DNA from: Owenia fusiformis
Taxonomy: Eukaryota; Annelida; Polychaeta; Sabellida; Oweniidae
Length of the DNA stretch: 64,000 nucleotides
Reading direction: 5' to 3'
Assembly (NCBI GenBank): GCA_903813345.2
Contig: CAIIXF020000004.1
Coordinates: forward strand, 26,661,985 to 26,725,984
The first letter of the stretch is position 1. Every line of letters begins with the position of its first letter. This document shows positions 20,876-32,721 of this stretch, one piece after another. The position numbers and the translations under genes are program-made. The notes beneath the pieces were generated by a model. It did not search any database. It had not been told where the DNA came from and saw nothing but the letters and a program-made list of their open reading frames with translations.

Positions 20876-23800
20876 GTTGCATATCATTAAAATCACCGGT
20901 GAAAGTTGAAAACGAAAGACCCGATTATACCACGTATACGATTCTATAGGACCCGATGCTACCGCCTGAGTATTCCGATGATACCGTAAGTAAAACCCAT
21001 TAAGGTAGTGAGTAAGCTTTCGGATGATCATATAATAAAGTGAAGTATATCACAAAAATTCCTGTTAATATGATATTATTCCCGCAGCACTGTAAGTCAA
21101 CGTCTGTGCCTGACAAAGTTCTTTAAAACATTGAATTCATGCTTTCACTCAAATCACCATAATTTTCATTGTTGATGATATCATCACTTCTATCTGACTA
21201 TGCTCATAATCCAATGATTTTGGTACGAGTTATTTTGTATCTACCAAGACGGTAAACATATGAAAATAAGTTATATCTTTTGATTGGTCTAAAATGTGCA
21301 AAGTTAAAAGACCCGTTATGCTCATTTGCTCTCAGTTTTGAATAGGATAAGATATCAGTAGAACGGCTACTAAAATGAAAAAGATTGACCAGTAGAGATT
21401 AGGAACTTGAAGCATATTTATCTTTATCCATAAATATGGATAATAATTTATTTAAATGCAATTTCGCGCTATTCCTATCCTCTAGTGTTGATAGCCTAAT
21501 TTCTGTTGTGTCAGTCTGGGTCAAAATGTTGCAATGATATTAATAACGAGGAACCCTTCTAATAATAAAGGCAATTAAATCAAGGTTCGAAAACTCCCAA
21601 AAGTAACCCTAACACTATTTCATCATCAGCACGTCATAAACTCGACGATGTCATCGGATCTCAACAGATTTTACTCAAGTAATGTTCGGATTCTGAGATC
21701 CTTTACTCAAGATATTTTCGGATCTTTATAATAATACTCATCGATCACATCGGTCCGATGTCCGATAACATCGGATCTTTTAGGACATAGTTTATGTGAA
21801 AATTTTGCTGGTCAAAAGTGCTATTTTGACCTAATAATTTGACACATAATATATTATGCATATGACATACATTTACCGACCCAGGTTTGTCTTATGAATG
21901 TCTCGTTATCAATTAAATCGAATATGAATGACAAAACAAACCGAAACCCATTATACGTTTTACTTATCTCTTAATTTGGACATAAAAATATATTTCAACT
22001 ATAATTCTAGGCCAATTCCGCCTGCTAGAACATCTTAGTGACGATTCTAACCATCCAATGGAATTGATAGTGGCCCAATATTGTCTTTATTGTCCATTTT
22101 CCTATGAGATGTAGTTTACCAAACATTTGATTGGCGGTATATGCGTGTCTTACTCGGCGTTAGGTTGTATATACGCGGGTAGACTTTCCCCCGTGTATAA
22201 TAATATTAGGTCATATGATTCGTCTCTGTACCAGCAATGATATATGCTGTTGATAAAGTCAAGTTACACTGTTTCATTTTTATCATTGGAATCTTATTGC
22301 AAGTTCTGTATAGGTAATTATCAGTCATAAAGCGGCTTTTACACGTAGTCCAATGGGGGATCTATTGGACTATATGGGGGATGCCAAGGTTTTTGAGGGA
22401 AGTGTATATGGATCACATGTTTTTAAAGACATGTTAAGCAGACTTCTCCGTGGCATTTTTTCTTTATTCCTTTTTGTTTTGAATTTTTTACACCATAACA
22501 TTAACTAACTACTCAATATACAACTTTTCACCACGTAGAATTTTAAAATGTTAAGTTTGAAAATTCCATTTTTAAAAGGGAGCTCAATGGGAAAAATGAC
22601 ATAATTTGGATTATTTTCAAACGTAGCGGTGCGATTTTCTTGAAATTGACAGATATAATAAATATTGGTAAGACGAAATGTTTGAAGAAAAATGAAGAAA
22701 ATTCACCGTCCTGGTTGCGCAAAATATAGAAAAATGTGAAATAATCATAAAAACCTGTAAAAATAGATTGAAGGGGGTGATATTCATTTTAATGTGCCTT
22801 TCACTACTACAGGGTAACCATAGTTTTGGTAATGGTTTACTATTCAGTAACATGCTGTCACTGGAGACAAAACTTGACACTAAATAATCACTCGAAATAA
22901 ACGATATGAATTCTTCATATTTTCTTCTTTTATAATACATCCATTCTTGAAAATTAGCATTCAAAGCTTTTCAATGCAATCATGAATTTAGTGATCTGAC
23001 CCTTAAAAAACTTTTCAGGGGGAATAGTTTGTCCACCTGTAGCCCTTAGGTGTATCATCTTTTTCTAGCCATATTTTCCTAGGCCTGCTGGAATACCTAT
23101 TTCAGTGTGCAAGTTTAGCATTGTTTTCCCATAGATCATTTGAGTTCTCATGTCAATAAATGGAAATAAAAATGATAGAGTAGTTTATTTTATTGTAAAA
23201 ATCAAAAACAAGGTTTGGTCAGGAAGGGAACAGGTGAAATCCTTGGGATATATGAATTAATTAATTATAAGTTAGAAACATATTCATGTTTCTACAATTT
23301 AGGGTAACCCTGTGTATTATTCTACTGTGCATGGTTATACCCGTGCAAAATGTTATTTACTTATTATCATAATTCAATGTGACAATATCAGTCTTATCTT
23401 CAAATTTGTATATAAAAGTTTGCCTGTAAGGTTGGGCAAGCCGTCTATTACGTTGATAGTATAAGATGTTGATTTTGCAAAGCTCTTATGGGCTAATTCT
23501 ACAATATGTACAGTAACAAATATGTAAGGGTGCAAGTATGTAGTCCAGTATGTAGTAAACAAAGGAGTATTTTGGTCAACTCAATCCATCTGCTATACAT
23601 GTACCTAACCCTTAGAATGCATGAATGCATAAGATACTCTGTGTGTCTAATTGCATTATTTAGTATATTTTTGAAAGTACCTTATTAACATCTAACAGTC
23701 ATCCGATAAACTATTAATAAGGAACAGACAAGTACAAACAAATAACATAATCATCACTCATACGCCAATGGGTTGATCAAGCAAGGTATAGTAGAGCGAG

Positions 23801-24033
23801 ATAGTTAAGCTGCAGGGTTTTACGTGAATTTGTAGAATTATGGTTTTCCCTAATAAGGGCTCTGAGAAACAACTGAAAGATGGACAATAATGCAATGTGC
23901 CATTGGATTACATGTTCACGTTCAAATTCTCAAAAAAAACGCATCAATAACCCCCCCCCCCCTATTCGTCAGTTCAGATTCTTTACATTTGTACATATCA
24001 ATTGTTACATATAGATTTACAGATTTAGAGTTT
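20876..24033. other. Gene-free AT-rich stretch
   Basis: No coding exon, RNA gene or clear transposon boundary is visible. Short phrases such as ATCGGATCT recur near 21640-21780. A C-rich run is at 23950-23962, just beyond the end of the LINE fragment that follows. Confidence 0.5.
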
Positions 24034-24399
24034 TTACATTTCTGTTTGTTTGATTACTGTTTTCACCATTAGATCAATGTAATATGCACTATTCAATAGG
24101 AACTGTTCAATTGTACCATCTTGGCAATTTTGAAGTACACCAGTCGTGCTTCCTAGTAACGTTTCTACTATGATATCTTCAGTAGTGTTCAATAATTGAA
24201 CTGATAAATCAATAGGTAGTATATTAACAATACCGTCTAAGAGTTTCTCTCTCAAGTAAATAACTCGGACATGCTGGCAGTGAAGTGCAAGGTGACTGAC
24301 CATATCAATTGTCAACTTTTTACATGCAAGGCATTTTGTTTCTTTTTCAGTGAAAAGTAAAAGGAGTGCAAGTAACTGGCCAAATCGCCAAGTAAACAT
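24034..24399 (-). pseudogene. LINE ORF2 C-terminal fragment
   Basis: A 121-codon frame carries CLAC followed by HLALHC, the Cys/His cluster typical of the tail of LINE reverse-transcriptase proteins. It then shares a pattern (LGS...VLQ..D...F) with the tail of the degenerate LINE at 42430-42858, so both belong to one family. The reverse-transcriptase domain itself is missing, consistent with a 5-prime-truncated insertion. Confidence 0.55.
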
Positions 24400-24934
24400 G
24401 GGATATTTTCACAAATATGTTGTCAACAGTTTCAATGTTCACTGGGGAATGAATGTCAGATCAGATAACATTGTCCTTTCCATTTGCCAATATTCGATGT
24501 CAATTGGGACTGTCATTCAATAGTCGAACGTCACTCATAATTTATCTGTTAATTTGAATTTGAAACATATGTTTAAACAAAACAACACAGCCGTTGGAGG
24601 TAGGAAGCTTGCTAACAATTTTAAGAAATACAGCAGTTCGTTCAGTGCGATCGTTTCTCCTTTGCCTCTGAAGATTTATAATTTCCGAGGCATATTATGC
24701 TTGTTCCCCAGAGTAAATCGCTAAATTGAAACGTTGCCATATAAAATAAAGAAATTACATTTCCCCCGTTAAAGTGTAATATTAACCTTCGCCACCAGAG
24801 GATCATCGGGAAGAGACTGAAGACTGCGGTGATTTGATCCCCGTGGTTGATTTGAATAGCTATAGTTTGACCATAATCGAAAGGAATGTGTATTTCACTG
24901 GTGATCCACTCGATTACGCTGGTTTCTGAAACGG

Positions 24935-25399
24935 TTCGAATTCGTTTCGGTAACAAAATGTCGGAACATCTAAGGTACGATTTTGCTTTTTCTTATTTCA
25001 CACGTTGTAGGCAGAATTCCCACGACATTTTTATCACAAACGTGTATCAGTATCATATGTTTAAGAAAATGTACATATTTGCGAACAACTAGTTCAGAAG
25101 ACAACTGAATCATCGATTTGATTCCTCACTTAAGTTACATAAACGTTATTTCGAAAAACAGTTAAGATCTGCACTTTTAACCCATACCGTTTATGTAACT
25201 TAAGTGAGGAATTAAATCGACGATTCTGTTCTCTTCTTAGCTATTCTTTTCCAAACATGTACATTTTCTAAAACATATAATACTTATACACGTTTGTAGT
25301 AAAAATGTCGTGGGGATTCTGCCTACAACGCGTGAAATAAGGAAAGAAGAAAAATCGTACCTTCGACGTTCCGACATTTTGTAACCGAAACGAACCGAA
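24935..25399. repeat. Large fold-back, arms about 230 bp
   Basis: Sequence from TTCGTTTCGGTAAC (about 24943) to about 25160 is repeated in inverted orientation from about 25185 to 25399 with modest divergence. Both arms include CACTTAAGTTACATAAACG near the centre. No flanking target duplication was found. It may be a MITE or a palindromic duplication. Short frames in it (24886-25092, 25268-25537) mirror each other and are not genes. Confidence 0.75.
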
Positions 25400-25447
25400 A
25401 ATTGATGGTCTGTTCCCGTGTCTGCATTTGACCCAATGCATTGCTAC

Positions 25448-25775
25448 GCGTGATCCAAGGAGGATTGGCTCCCAGAGTGCAACATCGATATTCTGTCCCA
25501 TATATGGGCATGTCGTGCTACAAAATTTGAATTCCAACAGCCGCCATTTTGTTCACTTCAGCATTTGAATCGTGAATTTTGGTCTTATTTCCTAACGAAA
25601 AATTCCAAAACTCACAGGAAATGATCGAGATATTGGTTCGAATCTTTTGAACTGTTTATTTTGAATTTATAATCGGTTATAATTTCAGAAAATAACGACA
25701 TCTCGGCGTTTTCATTGTTGGAAAATATCGACTTCGATTCTGGGAGCCAATCCTCCTTGGCGTGATCAACTGAAG
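25448..25775. repeat. Inverted repeat pair
   Basis: GGAGGATTGGCTCCCAGA (about 25461-25478) recurs inverted as TCTGGGAGCCAATCCTCC (about 25739-25756) within slightly longer imperfect arms. It directly follows the fold-back at 24935-25399 and could be a small TIR element; no target duplication seen. Confidence 0.5.
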
Positions 25776-25851
25776 ATAAAACTACGCGAGCAATTTTTTC
25801 TAAACTTTAGCCAATGAGGACACTTATTTATCAATCACGATTAGTAAATAC

Positions 25852-26543
25852 TAGACTGTGGACCACTCTGATAATTGTAACTTCTTCCTGTCATGGAAGG
25901 TCACACATTCCAACGTATTTCAAACAATCTGTATGATTATGCTGGACACTTTCTGGGTAGTTGTACTTCAGAAGGTCACACATTCCAACGTATTTCAAAC
26001 AATCTGTATGATTATGCTGGGCACTTTCTGGGTAGTTGGACTTCAGAAGGTCACACATTCCAACATATTTCAAACAATTTGTATGATTATGCTGGGCACT
26101 TTCTGGGTAGTTGGACTTTATGTAGGGGTGGCAGAAGGCCCTCAGGCCAATTTATATCCCCACCCCAAGAAAACCTAGGGGGTACTTTAATACCACCTAA
26201 GAAAAAGAATACTAATGCATGTCATACATTCATAGTTTTATAGTAGACAGGGCATACCATGGTTAGTCAGTGCCAGAAATTTCCAATCTTTCACTTACAT
26301 GGTTACCATGGAAACAGTATTTATATCTCAAAATCTTCTCAATTTGACCTTCTCCCAAATATGTCCCTTAGCCCTCAAAGTGAAATATTTGCAAATTTGT
26401 TTGGATTTTGTGGCTACCACTTTGTTAAAAGTTGAATAAATATGTATATATTCACATTAAAGCACTAAAAAGTTGATACAGTGCTCCAATAAATCAATAA
26501 TATTTATCAAATATAGTCACACACAACTACTTTTATGGAAAAG
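25852..26543 (+). repeat. Interspersed repeat with three 75-bp tandem units (copy 1)
   Basis: The repeat starts TAGACTGTGGACCA and ends near GGAAAAG. Its left part is a tandem array of three 75-bp units (25896-26120) beginning GAAGGTCACACATTCCAAC. The rest is unique to the family. The second copy, inverted at 31007-31564, has a single 75-bp unit. Because 75 is divisible by three, open frames cross the array in several phases without coding potential. Confidence 0.75.
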
Positions 26544-27209
26544 TTCTTTATTGCTGATTTAAAAATTGCAAGGAATTCAAATGACCTAGGGAAGCCAGTG
26601 ATATGAATTGGCCTTATTCATTGAGTTACAGTAAAATGGAATGTAAAGAACAAGAGAACTGTTCCATAGCTTCATAGGAAATATGGGAGCAAAGTCAACA
26701 AGGGATGTTGGAACTAGGCTGTTCAGATAGAGAGATTTAGAACTCTCCAGGGAAGTGTCCTAATTTGGTATAAAATACACAGGTCTATTCATGCACACCA
26801 TTTTAAATATGAATCAAAATTAGTGATATCCATGTTTCTTGTGAAAGCATCAATTGAAAGAGACAAACATCCTACTCCTATGGTATAAATATAAGGAAGT
26901 TCAAAGCAATAAAAAGGTATTAAAAGTACCATTTTAAATTTGATTGAATAAATTGAATCAGAGGCAATTTTTAAATTTCGATATATTAAAAGAGATTTTG
27001 TAGAATAAGATTCTGATTCTCGTATTTGGTATATACAGATGAATTAGACAAAGGCAAATCCAGACATCTTGTTAAGCATCAAACAAAGGTACAAGCTATA
27101 TATCATTTCTCAAAATGGTCACTTTACTAAAGAAATTGTCAAAAGATTATATCTATCAAGTTTTAATGTATTTACATAAATATAGCTGTCAGTATACTAG
27201 TTCAACGTC

Positions 27210-27273
27210 GTTAAACTCAATAACGGCGTTCTTTATTATTAGGAATTTTCTTGGGGCCGTTATTGAGTTTAAC
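27210..27273. repeat. Perfect 18-bp-stem hairpin
   Basis: GTTAAACTCAATAACGGC at 27210-27227 is the exact complement of 27256-27273, with a 28-base AT-rich loop. Confidence 0.8.
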
Positions 27274-28100
27274 CTCCTTACTATTCTTTCCTTTGATGCA
27301 AGTTCTGAATCCATCGAAACCATTTTTCCGCGATAACGTGCAACTGATACTTGACAATAATATAAAAACACATAACATCAAGCGATTTAACACAATATTT
27401 TTGTGTTAAATGTTCATTTATACGAGTAAAATGAGGCTACACTTACCAATCTCTAAAGTGACATTCCGCATGTCCGTCATTGTGTCTGTTCGTCTGAGTG
27501 TCCCGGATCGTAAAATTAAACTACCAGCGAAACGAAATTCTTGTCAAATAGATTGATAATTATTATCGCGATTACTCGGGATAAAAAGATCAATTTTGAG
27601 GATAACAGGTATCTTTGATTAATTTATATAGCGCGTGTATACACGCAAAATAGTTATTAATTGCAAACCCACTTTTCGTTAATGCAGTGCCGTGATGACG
27701 GTTAATTCCTGAAACGATTTGCAATTTCGATGTTACCGAAACTGACCGACATTTTCGTCATTTCCAAACCTGTCTCCAATATTTTCGTAATTATGCATCA
27801 ATAGGGTCTAAGGGGGATACGGGACGGGGTGTATGTGTTTATAAGGTATGTATGCATGTTTGAATCACATTCTTTGTGTAATATTGCCATGTTTTCAGGG
27901 TTTAATTTGTTCCGCTTGTCGAAACCTGCTGAACGATTAAATTAACGCATCAAAGGCAAAATGGTCATGGAGGTTAGACCTAGCCGGGCCATAACACATG
28001 TCAGATAAGAAACGAGGCCCGGGCTAGGTCTAATGTTGTTGGACTATCAGTATACATGATGAAAATACAGGCACAAGCAATGCATATAATTTCATCAGCT

Positions 28101-28172
28101 ATTGCCCCGAACCGGCCCGTCTTCTCGCTGCAAGGAGATTGCCCCGAACCGGTCCGTCTTCTCGCTGCAAGC
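28101..28172. repeat. 37-bp tandem duplication, GC-rich
   Basis: ATTGCCCCGAACCGG(C/T)CCG followed by TCTTCTCGCTGCAAG occurs twice (28101-28137, 28138-28172) with one mismatch. It is clearly more GC-rich than its surroundings. Confidence 0.75.
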
Positions 28173-28503
28173 AGGATGGAATTCTTTGTCACAAAGTTTG
28201 GCATTTTTTATAAAATCAAACGCGCGTCATTGAAACTCACAAGATGTAAATAGCATGTCATTTACATCATACCTTGATGGGGAAAAATAGATCTTATATG
28301 TTAGAAGTACTAAATAAAAGTTATCGTGAAAATGAGACAGTCGTTCTCGAGAGAAAAGAGCATAAATGCGCATTTAGAGAGTTTTGGTCCGTTTAAAAAT
28401 CTGTAAAAAATTGGGGTACTTAAAAGCATCGGGAGGCATCATATATTTCAAATTAGACACGAGGAAGTCAATATTGAGCAAGTTATGGCTATTTTAAGTA
28501 CTG

Positions 28504-28602
28504 GATAAAGCATAAGAATGAGATTTTATAAGAAATAATACACCGAAGGCCGAAGGCCTGAGGTTATTATTTCTTATCAAATCGAATTTGAATGCTTTAT
28601 CT
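28504..28602. repeat. Palindrome with GAAGGCC loop (possible member D of the hairpin family)
   Basis: Outer stem GATAAAGCAT (28504-28513) pairs with 28592-28601 and inner stem ATAAGAAATAATA (28528-28540) with 28565-28577. The top carries ACCGAAGGCCGAAGGCCTGAG, a loop of the same style as the hairpins at 34.4, 41.1 and 41.9 kb (ACCGAAGGGACCGAGGG). The bulges do not match those copies, so membership is tentative. Confidence 0.45.
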
Positions 28603-31006
28603 TACTTAAATCACACACATTCTTATTACAGGTAAATGGTCAATGATCTAATCTGGAAAATTTTATTTCTTTTGTATAGACTGTTCATGTAGGGGTAAGT
28701 GGTTTGATACATGTAAGTGAGTGAGTTCTTTTGAGTTGACTGTTCATGTAGTTATATAGCCAATTAATTGTAACAACAAAAAGAGTTGGTTGCATTGACC
28801 TCATGAGTGTGAGTTGATGTAAGTGACTGAGTGGGCCATAATTAGTCTAGCTTCAGTGCACTACAGGTGACAGTCCAGTCCAGAACATTGCATTTGAATA
28901 CAGCAGAATATTTGTAAGTAAGATAAGATCAATGATGTAGATAGCAACAAAAATTGATAAATTGTTTTATTCTAAAGAATGCACAGTAACAAGAGAAGGG
29001 TACATGTATTTTTGTATATTGTTTTTAGGGAATGAAAACTATCAAAAACTGTCAATGGTCATTTATGTCTCACTTGTTTTTGATAGCTTGCCAAGTGTAC
29101 ATTCTTTAAAAACAATAGAAAAATAATGCACTTTCCTTTTGATAAAACCATACATTCTTAAAAATAAACCACAGCAAATTCTATTGTGTTGCTACCCAAG
29201 TGGGATTTAAATTCAAATAAAACCGTTAACCCGTACCAGTCCAGCTTTTGACCCGTACCGGTCAATTTTCGTTAGCTGCGTATACCAAGGGTGAGCAATA
29301 GCCAGAACTATCCTATTTAGATGTTTACTTGACAGTATGGAGAATTGGGGAAGCCAGACAGAGAATCATAACAGAGGTAGAAAGATTTGATAAAGAAAAT
29401 GGGGTTTTGGTGTAAGGGGGGGGGGGGCGTGTAATTGTATACTTGTATGTAACTATGGCAGCCATCACTTCATAAACTTGATAAAATGACATATTCTAAA
29501 CAAGGATAGGCATTTGCCATCATAAACGATGAGCAGGGCATATTACGTAAAGTATTAAGTTACTTAGGCATAACTTATAAATTATGACCATCATTTCTAC
29601 TGTTCCAAAATCATTCAACCAATTTTAAAATGGAATACAAGAACAAGATTTCTTATTCTAGGTTATATTCAAATGTCTAATAATAAATTATATTAAACAT
29701 ATTTAGTTTTATTGTTTTTATACACTAAACAGATTTGTTTAGATATTATTTGAAGTTTTAACACAACAAACCACTATCCGAAGGAATCACTAAAGGTACA
29801 GCATTTCAGAAATGTGTAAATTGTTTATATTTCATTATTTTGCGAAATACTAAAAGGAGTTATACCCGTACCTTGTTAACCATCGTGAGTCAATGTATAC
29901 TATCTGATGCACTATGCAATTCAAACGTGGAATAATTTATTTCGCCATATTGGAATCAAGTATTATCTTTAATCCATTGGATAGATCATGCATTACCTGA
30001 TGTTGACGTATTGATAATAGAATCAGTTAGTCAATTTCGAGACACCATTTGTCCGAGAAAATAAGAAATCGTAGTTATTCATTAAGGCAGGGCATAACAT
30101 TTCACCTATCATTTATTTATGTTTACTACATCCCCTTCACTAGTTAGTATTATCTTCCCTTTTAAAGAGGTATAAGATATCGTTGAACTGTGGCGCTCAT
30201 GTACAATACAGGGGCGAATCTGGGAATCAATAGGGGGGGGGGACGCAAATTTCCGGACAGAGAAATAACCCTAAAAACCAAGAGTGGGCCCAAATTTTGA
30301 AATTTGAGGCCCATTTTCTTCAAATTAAAAAATAAAGCCCTATAAGGTCCAGTTATGACCACAAAGGCCCCCTTTTTGGGGCCTTGGTACTGATCAGTGT
30401 CCTTGCTCTGTTACAAATTTTCATTGCCCTCTGTTTGTAACCCCTCCCACCTTCTAGATTAAGGCCATGAATATATGAAGATGATTTAGAGGTAATATGA
30501 GAGATACTAGTGAAGGATTGTTTTATGATAAATGAGTTCATATAATGAACTTAATCCAAGTCATGACTATTACTAGTATGCAAATCACACCAGCATGAGA
30601 TAACATCATACTCAAAGGATGGAACGGTCCATTACTTTTCAATTTCATAAAATGCCTCTAACCCTGACACATGTATTAATCAATTCTAACTCATAGCTCT
30701 TGATCAATGGAACCATTCATATTCTACAGGTACAAGTCAACGAAAACGACTTTGACAAACTAAAAAGACTCTAAGGACCTCTAGGACTTAGACTAAAAGT
30801 TAATTTGACCATTGATGACCTATGATAGGGAAGGGTCATGATAACAATTATAGAAAATATTTAAAGTATCTAATAATGATAATGAACATATTACAATTTT
30901 ACACAATGTTAGTAGATGCTAATTAAATGTCAACTGTTGTTAGTGTAATATGAATTTTTTATTTAATGCTGCAACAATTACACAAGTACCAAAAGTGCCA
31001 CGCCCA

Positions 31007-31564
31007 CTTTTCCCTAAAAGCAGTTGTGTGTGACTACATTTGATAAGTATTATTAATTTATGGGATCATTATATCAAGTTTTTAGTGCTTTAGTGTGAAT
31101 ACATACATATTAATTTTAACTTCTGACAAAGTAGCAGCCACAAAATCCAAACAGATTTTGCAAATATTTCACTTTGAGAACTAAAGGACACATTTGGGAC
31201 GGGGTCAAATTGAGAAGATTGTGAGATATAAATACTGTTTCCATGGTAACCAACCATATAAGTCAGAGATTGGAAATTTCTGGCACAGACTAACCACGGC
31301 ATGCCCTACCCACTATAAAACGATGAATATCTGATATCCATTAGTATCCTTTTTTGGGGTTGTATTAAAGTACCCCCAAGGTTTAGTTGGGGTAGGGGTA
31401 TAAATTGGCCTGAGGGCCTTCTGCCACCCCTACATAAAGTCCAACTACCCAGAAAGTGTCCAGCATAATCATACAAATTGTTTGAAATATGTTGGAATGT
31501 GTGACCTTCCATGACATGAAGGATGCATTTGCAAGAGCACTTCTACAGAATGGTCCACAGTCTA
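31007..31564 (-). repeat. Interspersed repeat with one 75-bp unit (copy 2)
   Basis: Inverted copy of the repeat at 25852-26543 with the same ends but only one 75-bp unit, so the array differs by two units between copies. Overall divergence is low to moderate. Confidence 0.75.
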
Positions 31565-32130
31565 TACATTTTTACGATAAAATTGAGATTAAGTGATATT
31601 ATGTGAAATAAATGGTGACTGAAGTGAGTCTTCAGTTGATCGGTATGACCAATCAGAAAGTTAGCGGGCGCGGGCTTTTCAAAACTTATATTGGCCCGCT
31701 GTCTTTTGAAAAGTTTACACCATACATCATCATATGTATGCGGTAACACACTATATAATATAGAGTAGCAAACAATAATCTGAACAATGCATTGATTTCC
31801 CAATATTATAACGTTAAGATATCAAGTTAGTAAATGAATCATTGTAACTCCTTGAGAGTATGAAACTTTGTTTCAACTTTGGAAAATAAATAATTTCTAT
31901 TACCGTGGAAAGTTAAAATTTTAACAAAAATGCAATCCATCTTTAGTGGCATTTTCTGGATTTGACAGTAGTTTCCAAGCGCAAATGTCATGAAGGTGTG
32001 AAATACAATTGTTCGTCAATGGGGATCGGCAGCCGTTATTCAATCTAGATCTTATGTTGCCTGGCGTGAAACAATTTGGTAACAATGTTCTTTTGAAGAC
32101 TAGTACTGCTAGGGGCGTTTGAATACTAAA

Positions 32131-32382
32131 TGAGCCAGGCCACAGGAAATGGGGTCTTATCACAGATTTTTTCAATATTCTGATTTTTTGTTCATCTTAG
32201 AAAGCACAAAGAGACCTTTCAAATGAGCCATGGTATATGTTTTATCAATTTTTCCTCGCATATATAGACCAAAAAGTCGGTTTGAATTTAGCACATTTTC
32301 CTCTTAATCTTGGGCACATTTTTGGCTCTGTAGCACAATTCTAATTTTTGTGATAAGACCGGTTTTCTTATGGCCAGGCTCA
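32131..32382. mobile_element. MITE-like 252-bp inverted-repeat element
   Basis: Terminal arms of about 34 bp begin TGAGCC(A/T)GGCCA and include GGTCTTATCACA at their inner side. There is no coding capacity and no clear target duplication. Confidence 0.55.
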
Positions 32383-32721
32383 TATCACCATAATACTCGA
32401 AATGTCCTCTTCCAATGAAATACTCCGTCTAAAGATGAACCTTATAGAAATATTATTACTTAATTGTTCCACGCTAGGAAACGGAAGATCGCGTTAAAGT
32501 AATGGCTTTCAACCCTCCTTGATTATTTGTTCAACTGGAATTATTGACATTAAAAACAGTCTATCAAGTGATTCAAATGTTGTCAACTGGAAAATGTTGT
32601 CGTCAAAAGCTGTCAATACCATACAATAGCTGAACGTCAGGCAGCATTTATCTTTTCATCTTTATGTTCTTATACATCATAGTCCAGCAGTTTGAGGAGG
32701 CATTCTCATACTGAAGCACCC

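Larger units (their letters stand above)
26544..31006. other. Gene-free stretch with small palindromes
   Basis: No exon or RNA gene recognised. It contains a hairpin at 27210-27273, a tandem duplication at 28101-28172, a structured palindrome at 28504-28602, and a segment at about 28850-29140 that shares inverted similarity with 40380-40500 (TGCATTATTTTTCTATTG). Confidence 0.5.

Noticed and set aside
24642-24956. 104-codon minus-strand frame
   Set aside because: Partly inside a fold-back repeat, no domain recognised, no splice or start support.
25858-26243. Overlapping 106- and 116-codon frames
   Set aside because: Both come from a 75-bp tandem repeat that keeps frames open; no conserved domain.
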